DNA of 64,000 bases, taken from NCBI GenBank assembly GCA_902702965.1, contig CACRXP010000037.1:649045-713044 (forward strand), read 5' to 3'. The notes beneath the pieces are model-generated. The model did no database searches. It saw nothing but the letters and a program-made list of their open reading frames with translations, and was not told the origin of the DNA. This document shows, piece after piece, positions 40,470 to 52,080 of the stretch. The translations under genes were made by a program, and so were the position numbers. The DNA comes from Spirometra erinaceieuropaei (lineage: Eukaryota > Platyhelminthes > Cestoda > Diphyllobothriidea > Diphyllobothriidae). How positions within the stretch are numbered: position 1 is the stretch's first letter; each line of letters begins with the position of its first letter.

Positions 40470-41450
40470 TTTGACGGGCCCCGATTGATGCATCGCCTTA
40501 TAACGCTCTCCCAGGACATGTTCCTCCGGATTTCACTGATGTAACAATCGCACAGGCTTACGAGCGAAAGCAAGCGACCAACTCTGTGATGGCCATAGTG
40601 GAATTCCGCTGCTGAACATCACCGGGAAGGTTTTCTCTCGAATCCTCCTCATTCGCCTCAATGACCCACTTGAACGGTGACCTCTATCGAAAAGCCAATG
40701 TGGCGTCCGATGTCACTGCTGAACCACCAACATGATCTTCTCCGCCTTCTAATTGCAAGATAAATGCCAGGAAATTCAAACCAACCTCTACAATACCCTT
40801 GTGAACTTGACGAAAGCCGTAGACACGTAAATCTTTAAAGGCCGTGAAGAAGCATGCAAAATTTCGGCTGTCCTGAGCGCGTCAGCACCACCGCGAAATA
40901 ATGGCATAAGTCACGGACAATTGGGCCGTCTCAAAGTTTTTACAGCGATTAACGACGTGAAGGAGGGCTGACTGCTCGCCCCCACTATCTTCAGGCTCAT
41001 GCCCGTTTCCATGCTGATGGACGACTACCGTGATTAGTGCTCCAGGTTCCACATAGCTCACAGGACCAAAACCACACTCCCACGTTGTTTTAAATCTTTA
41101 ACGAAACGGACCAGCACATCCCCAAAGCCATCCAAGATTTTGATCGGCTGCGGGACTCCGTATGGAAGCAAGGTGGCCTCCGTCTTGACATCAAGCTGAG
41201 TGTGCAAAAAGCTGCACCTTAACGACGTTGCCGCATGATACAGAGACTTAGAAAGTTCAAGAAAAACGGGCACGGAAAATGAATGACGTCCACCTCAGTT
41301 GTGTAAGGTGGAAGCCAAATGTGGGGTTGCAGAACAGGAAGTGGACACGAAAATTCTGGAACGACCGGTATCTTCAGCATCAGCGTCATGCTGAAGCAAA
41401 TGCAACTACAATAGAGCGGTCACTTCGTGAGGATGAGCGATTAGCACCCA
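40470..41450 (+). mobile_element. RTE-like LINE RT fragment, degraded
   Basis: Frames read GIPLLNITGKVFSRILLIRL and NDPLER, then KSQCGVRCHC, TNMIFSAF, LQDKCQEIQTNLYNTLVNLT and AINDVKEG. Further on are APTIFRLMPVSMLMDDYRD and FKSLTKRTSTSP. This is the same RT order as at 31.6-33.2 kb. Near 41360-41440 it reads WNDRYLQHQRHAEANATTIE, the start of the C-terminal part. It contains several stops and ends against the tail of the CR1-like element. Confidence 0.75.
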
Positions 41451-41454
41451 CCTA

Positions 41455-42545
41455 GTTCAGTTTATTTCAGTGTTGTGTTAAGGATAATAGGCAAAGCCTC
41501 TGAAAACCCTACTGATTACATGCCAGCTCCTTAGGAATAACTGTACACGAACAATGAAAATATTCTCTATTAAAACAGCATTTGATTCATTTGAGTAGCA
41601 TTGTCTCGAAGAAAACTTTTGCGTGTTCCTGGGGTATTTAGTTCAGATTCAGACTGTCGAGGGAAAACAGGGGACACAAATAACCATCCAAGCGCTTCTT
41701 GAAAATTTGCAGAGACGTAGCGTCCACGACGGACTGAGGATGATCGTTACATTTCTCTACTACCCTTTGCGTGAAAAATTCAGAACGAAGATTCCGCCTG
41801 GGCATTGTTGTCCGTAACTTCATCGAGTGACCACAAAATTGGGTGAAAAGTGTCACTGAAACATGTCCTGAAAGCCAAGTCCATGCTCAAGGCCATGTAT
41901 CATCTTGTAGACGAGGGTAAGATCACCTCTTTGCTGCCTATAACACAAAGGGAATAAATGAAGGCAATTCATTTTGCCTGTGTATGATTGACTTTTTAGG
42001 CCGTTTATCTGCTTTGTTTCATGACGTTTTACCCGTTCGAGGCATGCTTGATCCTTTACTAGCCATGACCGCCATGCTTGTAAGCCATATTCTAAGTGGA
42101 GCCAAATAGAGGTACCGTAAACTCTTCCAAAAAGATCTTGGTCAAAGGTCACGAACGCCCTTTTGATTGCATGAAGCACGCCCATGTCGTTCTTTGCAGC
42201 CTTGTGGCACTGTAGTGTTTGTTTCAGGTTGTTCTCTATCCAAACCCCGAGATCCTTTTGTGAAGATTCTGCGGGTAGTCCTATTTCTTTCAGACGATAT
42301 GTTCTCAAGCTCTCATTTGAATGAGAGTTGGTTGGACGCAGACGAAGGGCGGCACACGTCTCCACATTGAAACCTAGAAGCTATTTCTCCGACCGCGCTT
42401 GCAGTTGGTGCAAATTATCTTGAAGGGATCTTTGAGCATTCGAACCCTTAATGACTTGCCAGAGCGTAACGTCCTCGGCAAACATTAGTTTGCAGCCGTC
42501 GAGTTCCCGAATGCAGTCATTAACATAATGTTCGCTGTCGTACCA
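41455..42545 (-). mobile_element. CR1/jockey-like LINE, 5'-truncated RT with 3' tail
   Basis: On the reverse strand the element starts near 42545 with YVNDCIRELDGCKLMFAEDV, the RT catalytic region, where the usual FADD reads FAED. It continues through two frames with SQKDLGVWIENNLKQTLQCH, HAIKRAFVTFDQDLF, HLEYGLQAWRSWLVKDQACL and LPLCYRQQRGDLTLVYKMIH (the last approximately). It ends at a 3' tail (41510-41455) matching that at 38895. A 170-codon frame (42365-41853) is intact, but the element is truncated at 42545 by an R repeat. Confidence 0.8.
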
Positions 42546-42554
42546 AATTATGGC

Positions 42555-42870
42555 CAAGTGTTTGTTGTGGCCAGGGAACGTGGTAGTATGCTTAGGTGCG
42601 AGTTTTCGCTGTGCCAATCACCTGCGCCCTCTTTCGTCTCCGGTCTTCTTAACTCTGTCTTGACAATCGGTCCAGGTGGGGGAGGATGAGGATGAAGAGA
42701 AGGGGGAAGGGAGGTGGAGGAGGAGCAGGAGGAGGAGGAGGAGGAGTGCGGTAGATGCAGCGCGAGTCAAATACCACTTCAAATCAACTTAAACGCAAGT
42801 CACCATCCTTGTTCTCACTTTACTGTGGAGCACACGGAGGACATCGTCGGTCACGACTTTCGAACGGAGA
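42555..42870 (+). repeat. dispersed repeat R with purine-rich expansion
   Basis: It contains CAAGTGTTTGTTGTGG, GTGCGAGTTTTCGCTGTGCC, CTTGACAATCGGTCCAGGTG and a 3' block CACACGGAGGACATCGTCGG. Between the GGTCCAGGTG box and GTGCGGTAGATGCAGCGCGA lies a GGA-rich expansion (42674-42748) absent from other copies. Confidence 0.7.
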
Positions 42871-43630
42871 GATGACATCCGCAGTGACCGTCTTCGGGCA
42901 TCCCAATGAGGGCTGACTAATCAAATGTCAGTTGTGTATAATGACTCACTGAACTATGGTGGGAATCCTTGCCAACTGTATTAGTTTCAGATCTCGAAAC
43001 AGTGGCATGTTCTTTGACCCAAGCAAGACCTTTGATAACGAGTTGAAAGATCAATCGCAAAATTTCTTAGTTGTTAACGTAATGAGGCGATTTCAGCGTT
43101 TTGTGATTGCACCGTGCATTCCATATGCTTGTTGTAGATTATGTCCCACACGCGATCACTGTCGGCCATGGCATTTTAAGGCTCATTTCTCGAGTTTCAA
43201 CTTCTCGTGGTGTGAACGAGTTGCTTAGCATTTCCCCTTTTTCGACAAAAATTCTGTTTTGGATAAGCAACAATAAAATTTTAAATGACTCACTGCTTAG
43301 ATTCGAAGTTTGGCTCGGCAAGTGGAATAGGAAAATAATGCGGGAAAAGGCCACCCAATCTTATCTGATCCTGTCTGCAATGCGGAACTTAAAATTATTA
43401 ATTATGCAAGCGTGGTATCTTCTGAGCAACGTTCGAAAGCTGCGAATAGGACACAGAACGAGCTGTTCAAAAACATGACTGGATAAATTTACACATTCGT
43501 TCACAGATTCTGTTCGACCACATTATGTGTACAGCCCGCTCGCTTGGCGTCCATATCTAGTTAGTGAAGTATAAGGCATTGTAAAAATGTGTCAGGCTCA
43601 GAAACTTTGCTACTAATATTAGTTTCAGTA
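42871..43630. other. intergenic, nothing recognised
   Basis: Overlapping frames of up to 123 codons on both strands have no recognisable domain. Probably chance frames in repeat-derived DNA. Confidence 0.5.
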
Positions 43631-43639
43631 GATGTTCTA

Positions 43640-43860
43640 CGGTTAGCACATCTAGGTTTGGGATAAGGGTTCGGAGTTAATGGGCCAGAGTTACGGGATT
43701 GGGGCTAAAGTTGGAGGATTAGGATTAGGACTGCGGGATCAGGGCTAGGGTTAGAGGACTAGGGCTAGTACTATAATTAAGGTTCGGGTAAGGATTCGAT
43801 TTAGGGCTAGGGTGCTGACCAGGATTTGGGCTATCATTCGGGTTGGGTTTACTTGTTAGC
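43640..43860 (+). repeat. degenerate telomere-like array
   Basis: About 220 bases consist of imperfect 5-8 base units of the TTAGGG/CTAGGG/TTCGGG type, such as GGGCTAGGGTTAGAGGACTA. It is G-rich on the + strand. The metazoan telomere unit is TTAGGG; here the units are diverged and interstitial. Confidence 0.7.
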
Positions 43861-45700
43861 TTTCCGTTCGGAATGACTTGCTTGCTTTCTGTTACGATCG
43901 GCGATGGTTTTCTCGATTTACTTTCTCTGTTAAGTTAGGCTTAATGTTCAGTTTTCGGCTTATGAGGTTTCCAATTGGCCTTCCTTTTAAGTTTTTGGCG
44001 ATATGCTTTACTGCCAATTTCGCACCCACTTCGCACAGCTTCCATCAACGGCTTCCGTCTGGTTGGCCAACCACTTGGGCAGTTCACTTTCGATGACCTT
44101 GATAGGCCAATTGCCATTACTCCTACTGGAGTCAACTTTTCTGGTTGGCTATTTGGGATTTTTATTACGCACTGCTTACGCTGGGATTTTAGAATCTATC
44201 AAAATAAACTAGCACATTTTCCTTTAACGGACCCTTTTCCTCGCATGTGTTTCGGTGTTTTCCCGTGACCCTGCACACAAATCCCCTAATACCACGGTTC
44301 TCTCACGGAAAGCGCCTGGGCTTCCCTATTTCCCAGTGCGACCGCGTTTTCGACCCTTGCCAAAAATTGGCATCAGGCAAGGCCATCGGAAAAAAATTGA
44401 AGTCTTGAATTTTCGCAAGTTAGTAACACCGACGTCAGCAAACGTAAGCGGTTGAAGAAGAGAATGGATAACTATTTTTAAGTCCGATCACAGTACTGTC
44501 GTTTTGCTAGCTGACAAAGTATATGCCCACGTCATCATGAATAAGAATAACTAGGCTGACCAGCGAACCAGATTTTCACTGAGCGGGAAGTCTACACCCC
44601 GTATGCTTAGAACCATACGAAAAAGCAAATAAGCTAGCTCCTCTGAAAATAATAACTACCGATGAACTCACCTTTGTGACTTCAAGCGACTACTGTATAG
44701 TTTATATGAATGGACTTCCAAAGATGCATTCAGATGTATTACCATGAAGTTGAGGTGGTTTAAAATTTCTCCTGTATTCTAAGTAGACTAACAGTCCATA
44801 GGATGTGCTAAAATTGGTCGTTTTTGTTATACGTAGCGCATAGTTTTAAGGGTAAAATGTGCTTAAGTTAAGCAAGTGGTCCATCGCCTCAGTCTTATCT
44901 AACCCTTACCCTATTTCTGGAAGATTTAGAAACTGACTATCTGTTTACTTGGGATAATAGTGAAAAAGTTACTACCGTAAGCTAAAAAAGGTGTAAGCAT
45001 TTTCTGAGGCTTGCTATTCCAACATGAACGACGCTGACTATCATCCTGACATACACGCTCACTACGAAAGTCCGTGTTCATGACTCTCTGACCCTCTCAG
45101 CCCCCTCCGTAACGACAGCTGCGGACGTAAACTCGGCTATATGAAATCTTACTGAATCGCCATCTCAGACCCCCTGGCAACGTCAGCCACAATCGAAACT
45201 CCCAACGCCCGCTCACTTCCAGGACCCAGTTCGAATTTCTACCCAGCCGTCTCCCAATGGCATCTACCTGTTGGTATGAGCTCTGCGCGAATTAACAATC
45301 TATTGCGGTACTGACGCCTCTCTTGCTCTCCCTCTCCTTATTTTCATTTCACTTCGTCTGATGACCTGTTGGTGTGCCAGTACGAATATTATCGAAAGCA
45401 GCTAGGCAATTCCGAGTGTAGTTGTCTCTCTCCCCCGCACACATGAGAGTGCATAGTCTTTTTTTCCATCACAATTGACTTCTCACTGTCAGAGCGCAGA
45501 TCCTTTTTTGATTCTCTTGTACGCACGTAAATTTTTCGGCGTTCTGCGCTTACCACAGAGGTACAGAAACCTGAGATATTTGCCGATTTCGCATTTTATA
45601 CGATGTGAGATCCACTGAAAACAGCTCCTATTCGTATAAACTAATTCTGTGGAAACCATGTGTTGATTGTGGGAACATTGCCTTTGGTGGTACATCACAC
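43861..45700. other. intergenic, nothing recognised
   Basis: Frames around 43878-44268 are hydrophobic and overlapping on both strands, with no domain that I recognise. The rest is AT-rich and without coding signal. Confidence 0.5.
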
Positions 45701-45739
45701 GACGACGGCCGAATTCACTGTAAAGATGACAAGCCATGC

Positions 45740-46250
45740 CCACCGTGTACATCCGACAACTCTCTCATCGTCGGGATTACCAACCTCTTCTCCACCAGCT
45801 CAGCCACCACCAAGCAGCTTCACCACTGCAACCGACTCAACAGATCTCAACCTATCCTGCCCTTGCTGTCGCCGCGCATGCGATTAACGCGTCAGCCTGG
45901 CTAACCGGTGTCAGGTGCACTGACATACGCCCGTAGCTATCGCCTCAACTGTCCGCACTGTCCACTCACATTCAATCATCGCCTTCATGCTAGTCTACGA
46001 CAAACCACAGCAGGCCGAACTACGTCACACACTCAATCACTCCACGTGTCTCCGCAATGACACACACACCCCACACATGACCCATTCCGAGACCACATCG
46101 CAAGCGCGGAGCAGGGACCTCCTCCCCGTCGGTTGGAAGTGCGTTCGTCTGCTCCTTCAGCATGTGACCCCAATATACGATCTTGACAACACACCCCATT
46201 GTAAGAAATCCCGGTTTGCTGTGTGAGAAACAGGTCGTGGCATGCGCCGA
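45740..46250 (+). repeat. dispersed repeat T, copy 1 (possible LINE 3' region)
   Basis: A C-rich stretch shares blocks with 59740-60060: CGGTGTCAGGTGCACTGACATACG-type sequence (CGGTGTCAGG and GACATAC), CACACACCCCACA and a CATCGCAAGC-like block. The first part resembles the proline/threonine-rich sequence after the C-terminus of the RTE-like LINE at 59.2 kb. Confidence 0.4.
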
Positions 46251-46429
46251 CGGATTGCCTTAGTGGTAAAAAGGCGAGCTCCAGGATGAAGTCGCGAAGT
46301 CGCGACATAACCATTGGAATGAGAGCTTTTCTCTTCTGACTTAGTTTCATTAGTTCTGTCAGTCACTACCTAAGTCTCAGCATAGGCTGACTGACCGACT
46401 CGGGCAATCAACAGCTGCATAGAACAGGA

Positions 46430-46570
46430 AAGAGGGAGAGAGGCCGACTCTGGGGGATTCATCCCCATGACACTTCAACACCTTTCACAATATAATAAAT
46501 CTGAAGCGTTTGATTAAATCACGACACAGTGAACGTCGTGGCTTGAAAGGTGGCTAAATGACGGTACGTC
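46430..46570 (+). repeat. dispersed repeat S, copy 1
   Basis: It shares AGGCCGACTCTGGGG, the TCCCCA(T/C)GAC(A/T)CT block, a CCTT-CAATA(T)AA segment and the following CACGA block with the copy at 46940-47080. The two are about 500 bases apart in direct orientation. Confidence 0.45.
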
Positions 46571-46628
46571 ACAGACCTCGCAGTCAATCCAGTGTGTGGA
46601 AGAGAATATGCGCATCCCAGGTTCTTGC

Positions 46629-46688
46629 TTAAAAGAAGACGAAGGCACGATCACTGGGACAGTAGGTCGTGCCTTCGTCTTCTTTTAA
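46629..46688. repeat. perfect 22-bp hairpin
   Basis: The left arm 46629-46650 and right arm 46667-46688 are exact reverse complements (TTAAAAGAAGACGAAGGCAC...), with a 16-base loop. The same end sequence, including the loop-side GTCCCAGTGA, occurs once at 31828-31859 with one mismatch. Confidence 0.9.
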
Positions 46689-46939
46689 TCCCGTGTGTGT
46701 TTATTTGGAGTGGCCGACCTGTGGACTGAGAGTCAGGCATAACAGCCTCCCCTTAACCGTGTCCCTATAGAACTCCTATGCGTGTGAGGTCCGAACTGCC
46801 CACCCCTATGTGCGAAATTCTCGTGTGTTGTGCGGAGAACCAGACCATGCGTAGCACGCGTATATGAACTGCCAAGCTCTATCAACCAGCGTGCCCAATC
46901 CCTACATCAGAGAGGTTTGGGCAGTAGACTGATACCTGG

Positions 46940-47080
46940 AAGAGACAAGAGACAGTGAGGTCGACTCTGGGGAGTCCCTCCCCACGACTCTCGGCACATG
47001 CTCCTTCCAATAAACCATCTGACGCGCTCTTAAAGTACCACGATTCCCTAAAAACCATGGCCTAAAAGCCTGACAACTGA
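46940..47080 (+). repeat. dispersed repeat S, copy 2
   Basis: It contains GGTCGACTCTGGGGAGTCCC, TCCCCACGACTCTCGGCAC and CCAATAAACCATCTGACGCG. These blocks are shared in order with the copy at 46430-46570. Confidence 0.45.
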
Positions 47081-47214
47081 CGCGATAACTCAGCTCTCCT
47101 ATTAGGATGGGAAGTCAGGCTGCAGTTGCTCCATTTTAATTTGGCCTCCATGACACTCCCACTCGTTTGGAATACGTGCTGCACACTCTTCTTGCCTGTG
47201 TGAAAACCCGGTAC

Positions 47215-47480
47215 ATCTTACTCGGAGCAGGCGTGTTTGGCACGCGTAGGCATATTGTTTACCTTAGTCAACATCTGCGCCCTCTCCCACCTCCGGTTTT
47301 CCTAACCCCCCCCCCCCCCTGACGCCGGGCTCAGATGGGTCAGAGAGGAGAGAGTGCGATAGCCACAGCACAATTGTACCTTGATTACAAGTAATTAACA
47401 CTCAAATAACCACCCCTGTGCTCATCCTAATGTGGGTATATGTTGCACATAGTCGAAAACGACGGTCGAACTTCCAGATC
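47215..47480 (+). repeat. dispersed repeat R, copy
   Basis: It contains CATCTGCGCCCTCTCCCACC and TCCGGTTTTCCTAACC, a 14-base C run (47306-47319), GAGAGTGCGATAGCCACAGC and a closing CGAAAACGACGGTCGAACTT. Confidence 0.6.
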
Positions 47481-47828
47481 ACACTCATTGGGCGACAGCG
47501 ATCGCTACAAAAAACAGTTCTGGCCATGGTCCATAATAACAATGATTTTATTGTGTGTCTTCCAGGTCACAATCACTGCATGAGCATGTCCACGGAATAT
47601 TCTATGCAGGGGTGATACGCAAAATATAAATGTCAGGGAGTAAATAGCACAGCCACTTGGTAGAATTTTCCCAAGTGGAAAGCAAACTTTAAGTCAGAAA
47701 TTCCTAAAGACTAAAAACACTTTCTACAAAAGTCCACATTACTTTGTGGAATATCTTAGTTTAAAATACTGCTGGTTAACATTAGATATGCCTGATTCGT
47801 GCGAATTATTAGAGAATAATGTCGCTCA

Positions 47829-47873
47829 GAGGAGGAGGAGGAGGAGGAGGAGGAGGAGGAGGAGGAGGAGGAG
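47829..47873 (+). repeat. (GGA)n microsatellite
   Basis: An uninterrupted GGA/GAG trinucleotide run of about 15 units. It makes a 60-codon frame with a polyarginine run that should not be taken as a gene. Confidence 0.95.
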
Positions 47874-47939
47874 AATAAGCAGGAGAGGAGCTGGACCGTC
47901 TCCCGGCTGGATGTGTACGTGTTTCTAAGTTTGATCTTT

Positions 47940-49975
47940 ATGTGGGCAACTCTTTCGTGTAAAGGACAAAACCTGGACTAATAACGAATTCGAACCACTA
48001 CAGTCGTCTGTCATGCCTGGTCTGAAACAATCTTACGAGTGTGAGCTACCTCATTCAAGGCGAATTCGGCTTACTTTGGTGTCATCCCTTCGAATTCGAT
48101 CCTGAATTGTAACTTTGTCGGGTTTTTCAAAACTTGTTAGTTCCTTTGGTGTGCAGGGCACATAGCGTTGAATGAAATCGTACAGGAGTTATGAGACATT
48201 AGAAGCTCGGAAATATCAAATCGGCCGTATAGTCATTCATGCGGCATTCGAGACAGTCGCACACCACTCGTCCTACAACGTCCCAGAGGATATCCCTATG
48301 AGAATTGCAGTAGCTTGTTTTGATTCGCACTACTGTGAAACTATCTAAGGAATAGGTTCAATGCTCACTCGCCGGCTTTATTCACTCCAGTGGTGCGTTT
48401 CGCAAATCCGCTCTCGCGGCGGAGGTCGAATCATTGCTTATCGCTTGTCAGAACTGCTTGCTGAATTTCATTACCGAGACTAAAAAATTGCACAAAAATT
48501 CATAAATTAATGCAGTCTCATGTAATCATCAGGAAAACGGATATGAATGAAGTAAAACGGACGGTGGACAAACAGTCTGATGGATACCCTGACCTAACAA
48601 CAAGAGTTAGAATTCTAAAGCGAAATTTTGATCCTGTCATAAAGATAAGGACGGCAGTCATAAATGCACCACAACTCTCGAAGAATGAGACAAGATCGCT
48701 GGACCAGGAGCATTACTTGCTTGGTGCTTCAGATTCACACTCTAATCCATCATCACAGACAGCATCAAATAAGGGTAGTGAATTTTACAGGTTGTGGAAT
48801 TAAGATATATTCGACGGGTACTTAAAGCGAATGGCTACCCGCGCAACTTTATAAACTAGTGCATGCTCAAGCAAGATGAGAGATCCAATCCAGTCAATCA
48901 CACATTTTGGTGAGAGCTTCCGTAAGTCAAGAACGTCTCGGAAGCCGTCGGCCGCCTTCTCACACTCTTTGGATTTGGGATTGCACACAGACTGAAAGCA
49001 AGCATAAGGTGCCAAGCCATGAGGCCAAAAGACCCACCGCCACGGTAGAAAACGTCTGCAGTCGTTCATCTCATCTGGTCGGAGATTACTCCGAACGCAA
49101 ATGATCGAGTATTCAGCGATGAGGAGGAGGGATACCGCTAGCCGTCAGGTCGCGGCTCATTCGACAGGACCCTGTTATGCCTTCAAATTTACGAGGACGA
49201 TATTCTCGCAAGAGGTGACAACCGCGTGGGTCGCGGGCTGCTTGGGTCATGATTCTCCGGTCAGCAGTCTATTAACTGGCGCAATAACCCTCGCCCTTCA
49301 TATTCTGCGCTGAAACTTTGTCTATGCAATGTGGTTATCCACTCGGGGAGCCCGCGGACGACCACTGCCCCCAGTATCAGTGTCAATGAGCCAAATGGCC
49401 CACGAAACTGCAGGAGTGATGGCATTTCGAGGATTAACGGCTCGACTGCAGACAAATAAGCAATTATTGAACGATTTGCGACCACCTCCGATGAATGCAG
49501 GAAGCGCCCCATTTTGTCTAGGACGCAAGGGCACAGCAACTGCATATTGCAACACCTGGGCAAGTAAACGATTATCACACTACCGGCAGCTATCTACGAT
49601 GGATGCAAGGGCTGTCAATTTCGGTAAGCATGCAGTGGAGTAGCAACTGCATCGTGTAAATAGTGTTACATCTCTGCAGCTCACTACTCTTATCTGACTC
49701 GAGTGTAAGTCAGGAACGTCAGACGAATAAAGCACTTGTTTCAGCGATCGTGGCTCCTTATTCACGATTTCTTTCTGCGACCCGGCTCTCTACTTCAATC
49801 AACATCACAAGTTTATACTCTGGATGATAATAACAAGTGACTGAAAATCGCCAAACATCCCGACCAAGCACACGCGAGATGAAACAGAGCATCGTTTATC
49901 ACAATATTGTACAAAACCAAAAGAAATAATAAATGACGGTAAGATATGGTTATGTAGTCCCACCTAATGGACGCA
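47940..49975. other. intergenic with an unassigned 97-codon frame
   Basis: A forward frame at 48510-48803 (starting MQSHVIIRKTDMNEVKRTVD) is hydrophilic and could be a retroelement scrap or chance; I do not recognise it. Overlapping frames at 49261-49643 on both strands are likewise unassigned. Confidence 0.4.
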
Positions 49976-49981
49976 ATACTG

Positions 49982-50022
49982 TTGGGGTAGGGGATAGGGG
50001 TTAGGGTCAGGGGTTAGGGCAA
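49982..50022 (+). repeat. short telomere-like array
   Basis: About 40 bases of GGGGTTAGGGTCAGGGGTTA-type sequence. It is the best preserved TTAGGG-like stretch in the window, but only a few units long. Confidence 0.7.
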
Positions 50023-51220
50023 CTATTTCTCAACCACTCAAAGTGCAACCGCGCATTCCCAATAGCTTTTCTTTTGCATACAGCTACTTGACCTCGTTGT
50101 CTGTGCGTTCCCCGGCCCCATCTGTAAAAACCTCTATTACCACCGGTCCTGTATTAAAGGTGGCTGGGGTTTGTTTACTTCAGTTGCGGCCACATAACCA
50201 CATCTGACCTAAATGACTTCTCTAGAACCAACCGCAGATTCGACCGAGGTGAGGTCTCGAAGCTGTCAAATTGACCTTAGTACAACAAAACCGCGCATCC
50301 CCGTACGGTCAGCAGGGCTGGGGTCTACAGTAGCTACTCGCACGCAGCCAACGGAGGGTGATTGTCAGGTGTCCTGCAAGAAGTCCAAAAATGACTTCGA
50401 TGGTGGCCCACGAAAGAGACAAAAGCACACCGTGTGACTGGCGAGCCAACTCAAATTTGAAATCGAGAAGTCCAAGAAAATAAACAAAGGCTGCTGCATT
50501 GGGTAGGAAAAGAAATTGGGACAATACCCGACTCGCATCCTCAACTGATCGGGATGCTGAGAGTGCAGGAACCAGATCTTCAGAAACAAGTTAAAGATAC
50601 GGACGGGAAAATATTCATCGGTTATCTGAAAGGTACTCAATTCAACTACAGTCAAAACATTTTTTCAGTTTTCAAGGTTAGAATGAATCATGATCCTAGC
50701 CCATTACCAATAGACAGCGACGCGCCTACCTTTCTCAAAGGACATAGGAGATGATAGGCTCGACGAATGCCAGGTCTGAAATCTCAACCAAAATCCATAA
50801 AGTCATTTGACAAATCGGAACGGAAGCGTTCCGATTATTACAACAAAATCCATATGCACGGAGTGTGTGTGTCGAGGTTATTTTTCGTCAAACTACGGGC
50901 AGAAGGAAGGCACTAATGTGAGACAGCCGATACGGAAATGAAAGTACGAATGGGCAGGTGAGATGAAAACTTCAGAATGAGAGATTAAGGAAGTATTCAC
51001 ACCAAACGAGCAGTTCCTTGGGCGATGGTTCAATCAATATACATACAGTGGATTTCGACGCTTAAAACGCTAGTCACCTCTGGCCAGGAACCTGCAGTTC
51101 AAACTGTCAGAGTATCTAAGATGAACAAGATGAGTTTAAATAATTGTCTTTGAACAAAACCTCTTCCTAATTGCACTTATAGGAACCTGGTTAACTGTTG
51201 GAATAAAGGCTAGTGAAGCT
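50023..51220. other. intergenic, nothing recognised
   Basis: A 74-codon serine/threonine-rich frame (50213-50437) and others are unassigned. No splice-linked coding signal is visible. Confidence 0.45.
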
Positions 51221-51224
51221 AATG

Positions 51225-52080
51225 ACGCTGCTTGCTCTGGCGGCCTGAACCGTTGGCTCTTTTTAGACAACCCGCAGAGCAACCGAACGGAGGGGAGGAC
51301 AGCACCGGTCGCTGGACATAGCAGCTCTTAGCAGGACCCGATTCTCCGAACAGGAACAACTGGAGGAGCTAGATGCTGGTTCTGGAGCGAGCGTTCAAAA
51401 AACGGAGCCATGTATCACAGGAGTCGCCCTTGCGATACTGAACGACATCATGAGATGACTGCCTCAGGGCATCAGCGCCGTCTCATGACTCTGCATCTGC
51501 CTCTTTTGTGTTTACAAGTCGACAGAAAGAGGGTTTTCAAATCCAATATCGGAGAATCAGAGCTAGTGGAACAAAATTTACGGTGGCCGGCAAAGTACAG
51601 TCGGCTCAGAAGGCAGTGGCAGCAACTGTTTCAACAAGCCGAGTGCTAACCGTCGATGCTGTTAGCCCCTTCGCGAGGTGGGTGTGCCTGAGTCATGCCT
51701 GGGTGCGGCTACTCGTTGAAAATAAAAATATCTATCGGCGTCGAAATGTTGGCAACTCGGAAGCTGAGTCAGGGGCTGAATAAACCGAAAACTGGCAAGA
51801 GGGCTAAGTTTCTGTCACCACGCCGAGAAAACCGTCACACCTACGGCCCTCTCCCAGGTAGTAGTACCGAGAACGTGATCAACAAGTTCTACGAAGACTT
51901 GCATGTTCTTCTATTGACTGTGCCAAAGGAACTAACACCAATTATCGCGTCCACACTATCAGTGGACATTCAAGGCACGGCATGGCTCCTCTGGCATCTC
52001 CAGGCCCAATTCTATGGCAAGCCACCCCGTCGAGTCACGCATTGGACTAGTCGGTTACTTCCGAAACCGACACATTGAGG
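51225..52080 (+). mobile_element. RTE-like LINE endonuclease fragment, degraded
   Basis: Near 51270-51480 shifted frames read DNPQSNRTEGRTAPVAG, matching the endonuclease start at 54.8 kb. Then 51860-52000 reads NVINKFYEDLHVLLLTVPKE, matching the conserved KFYEDLHALLATVPKAD block. The intervening 51500-51830 does not fit and may be an insertion or a scrambled part. Confidence 0.6.

Noticed and set aside
47746..47928. 60-codon frame with a polyarginine run
   Set aside because: Produced by the GGA microsatellite.
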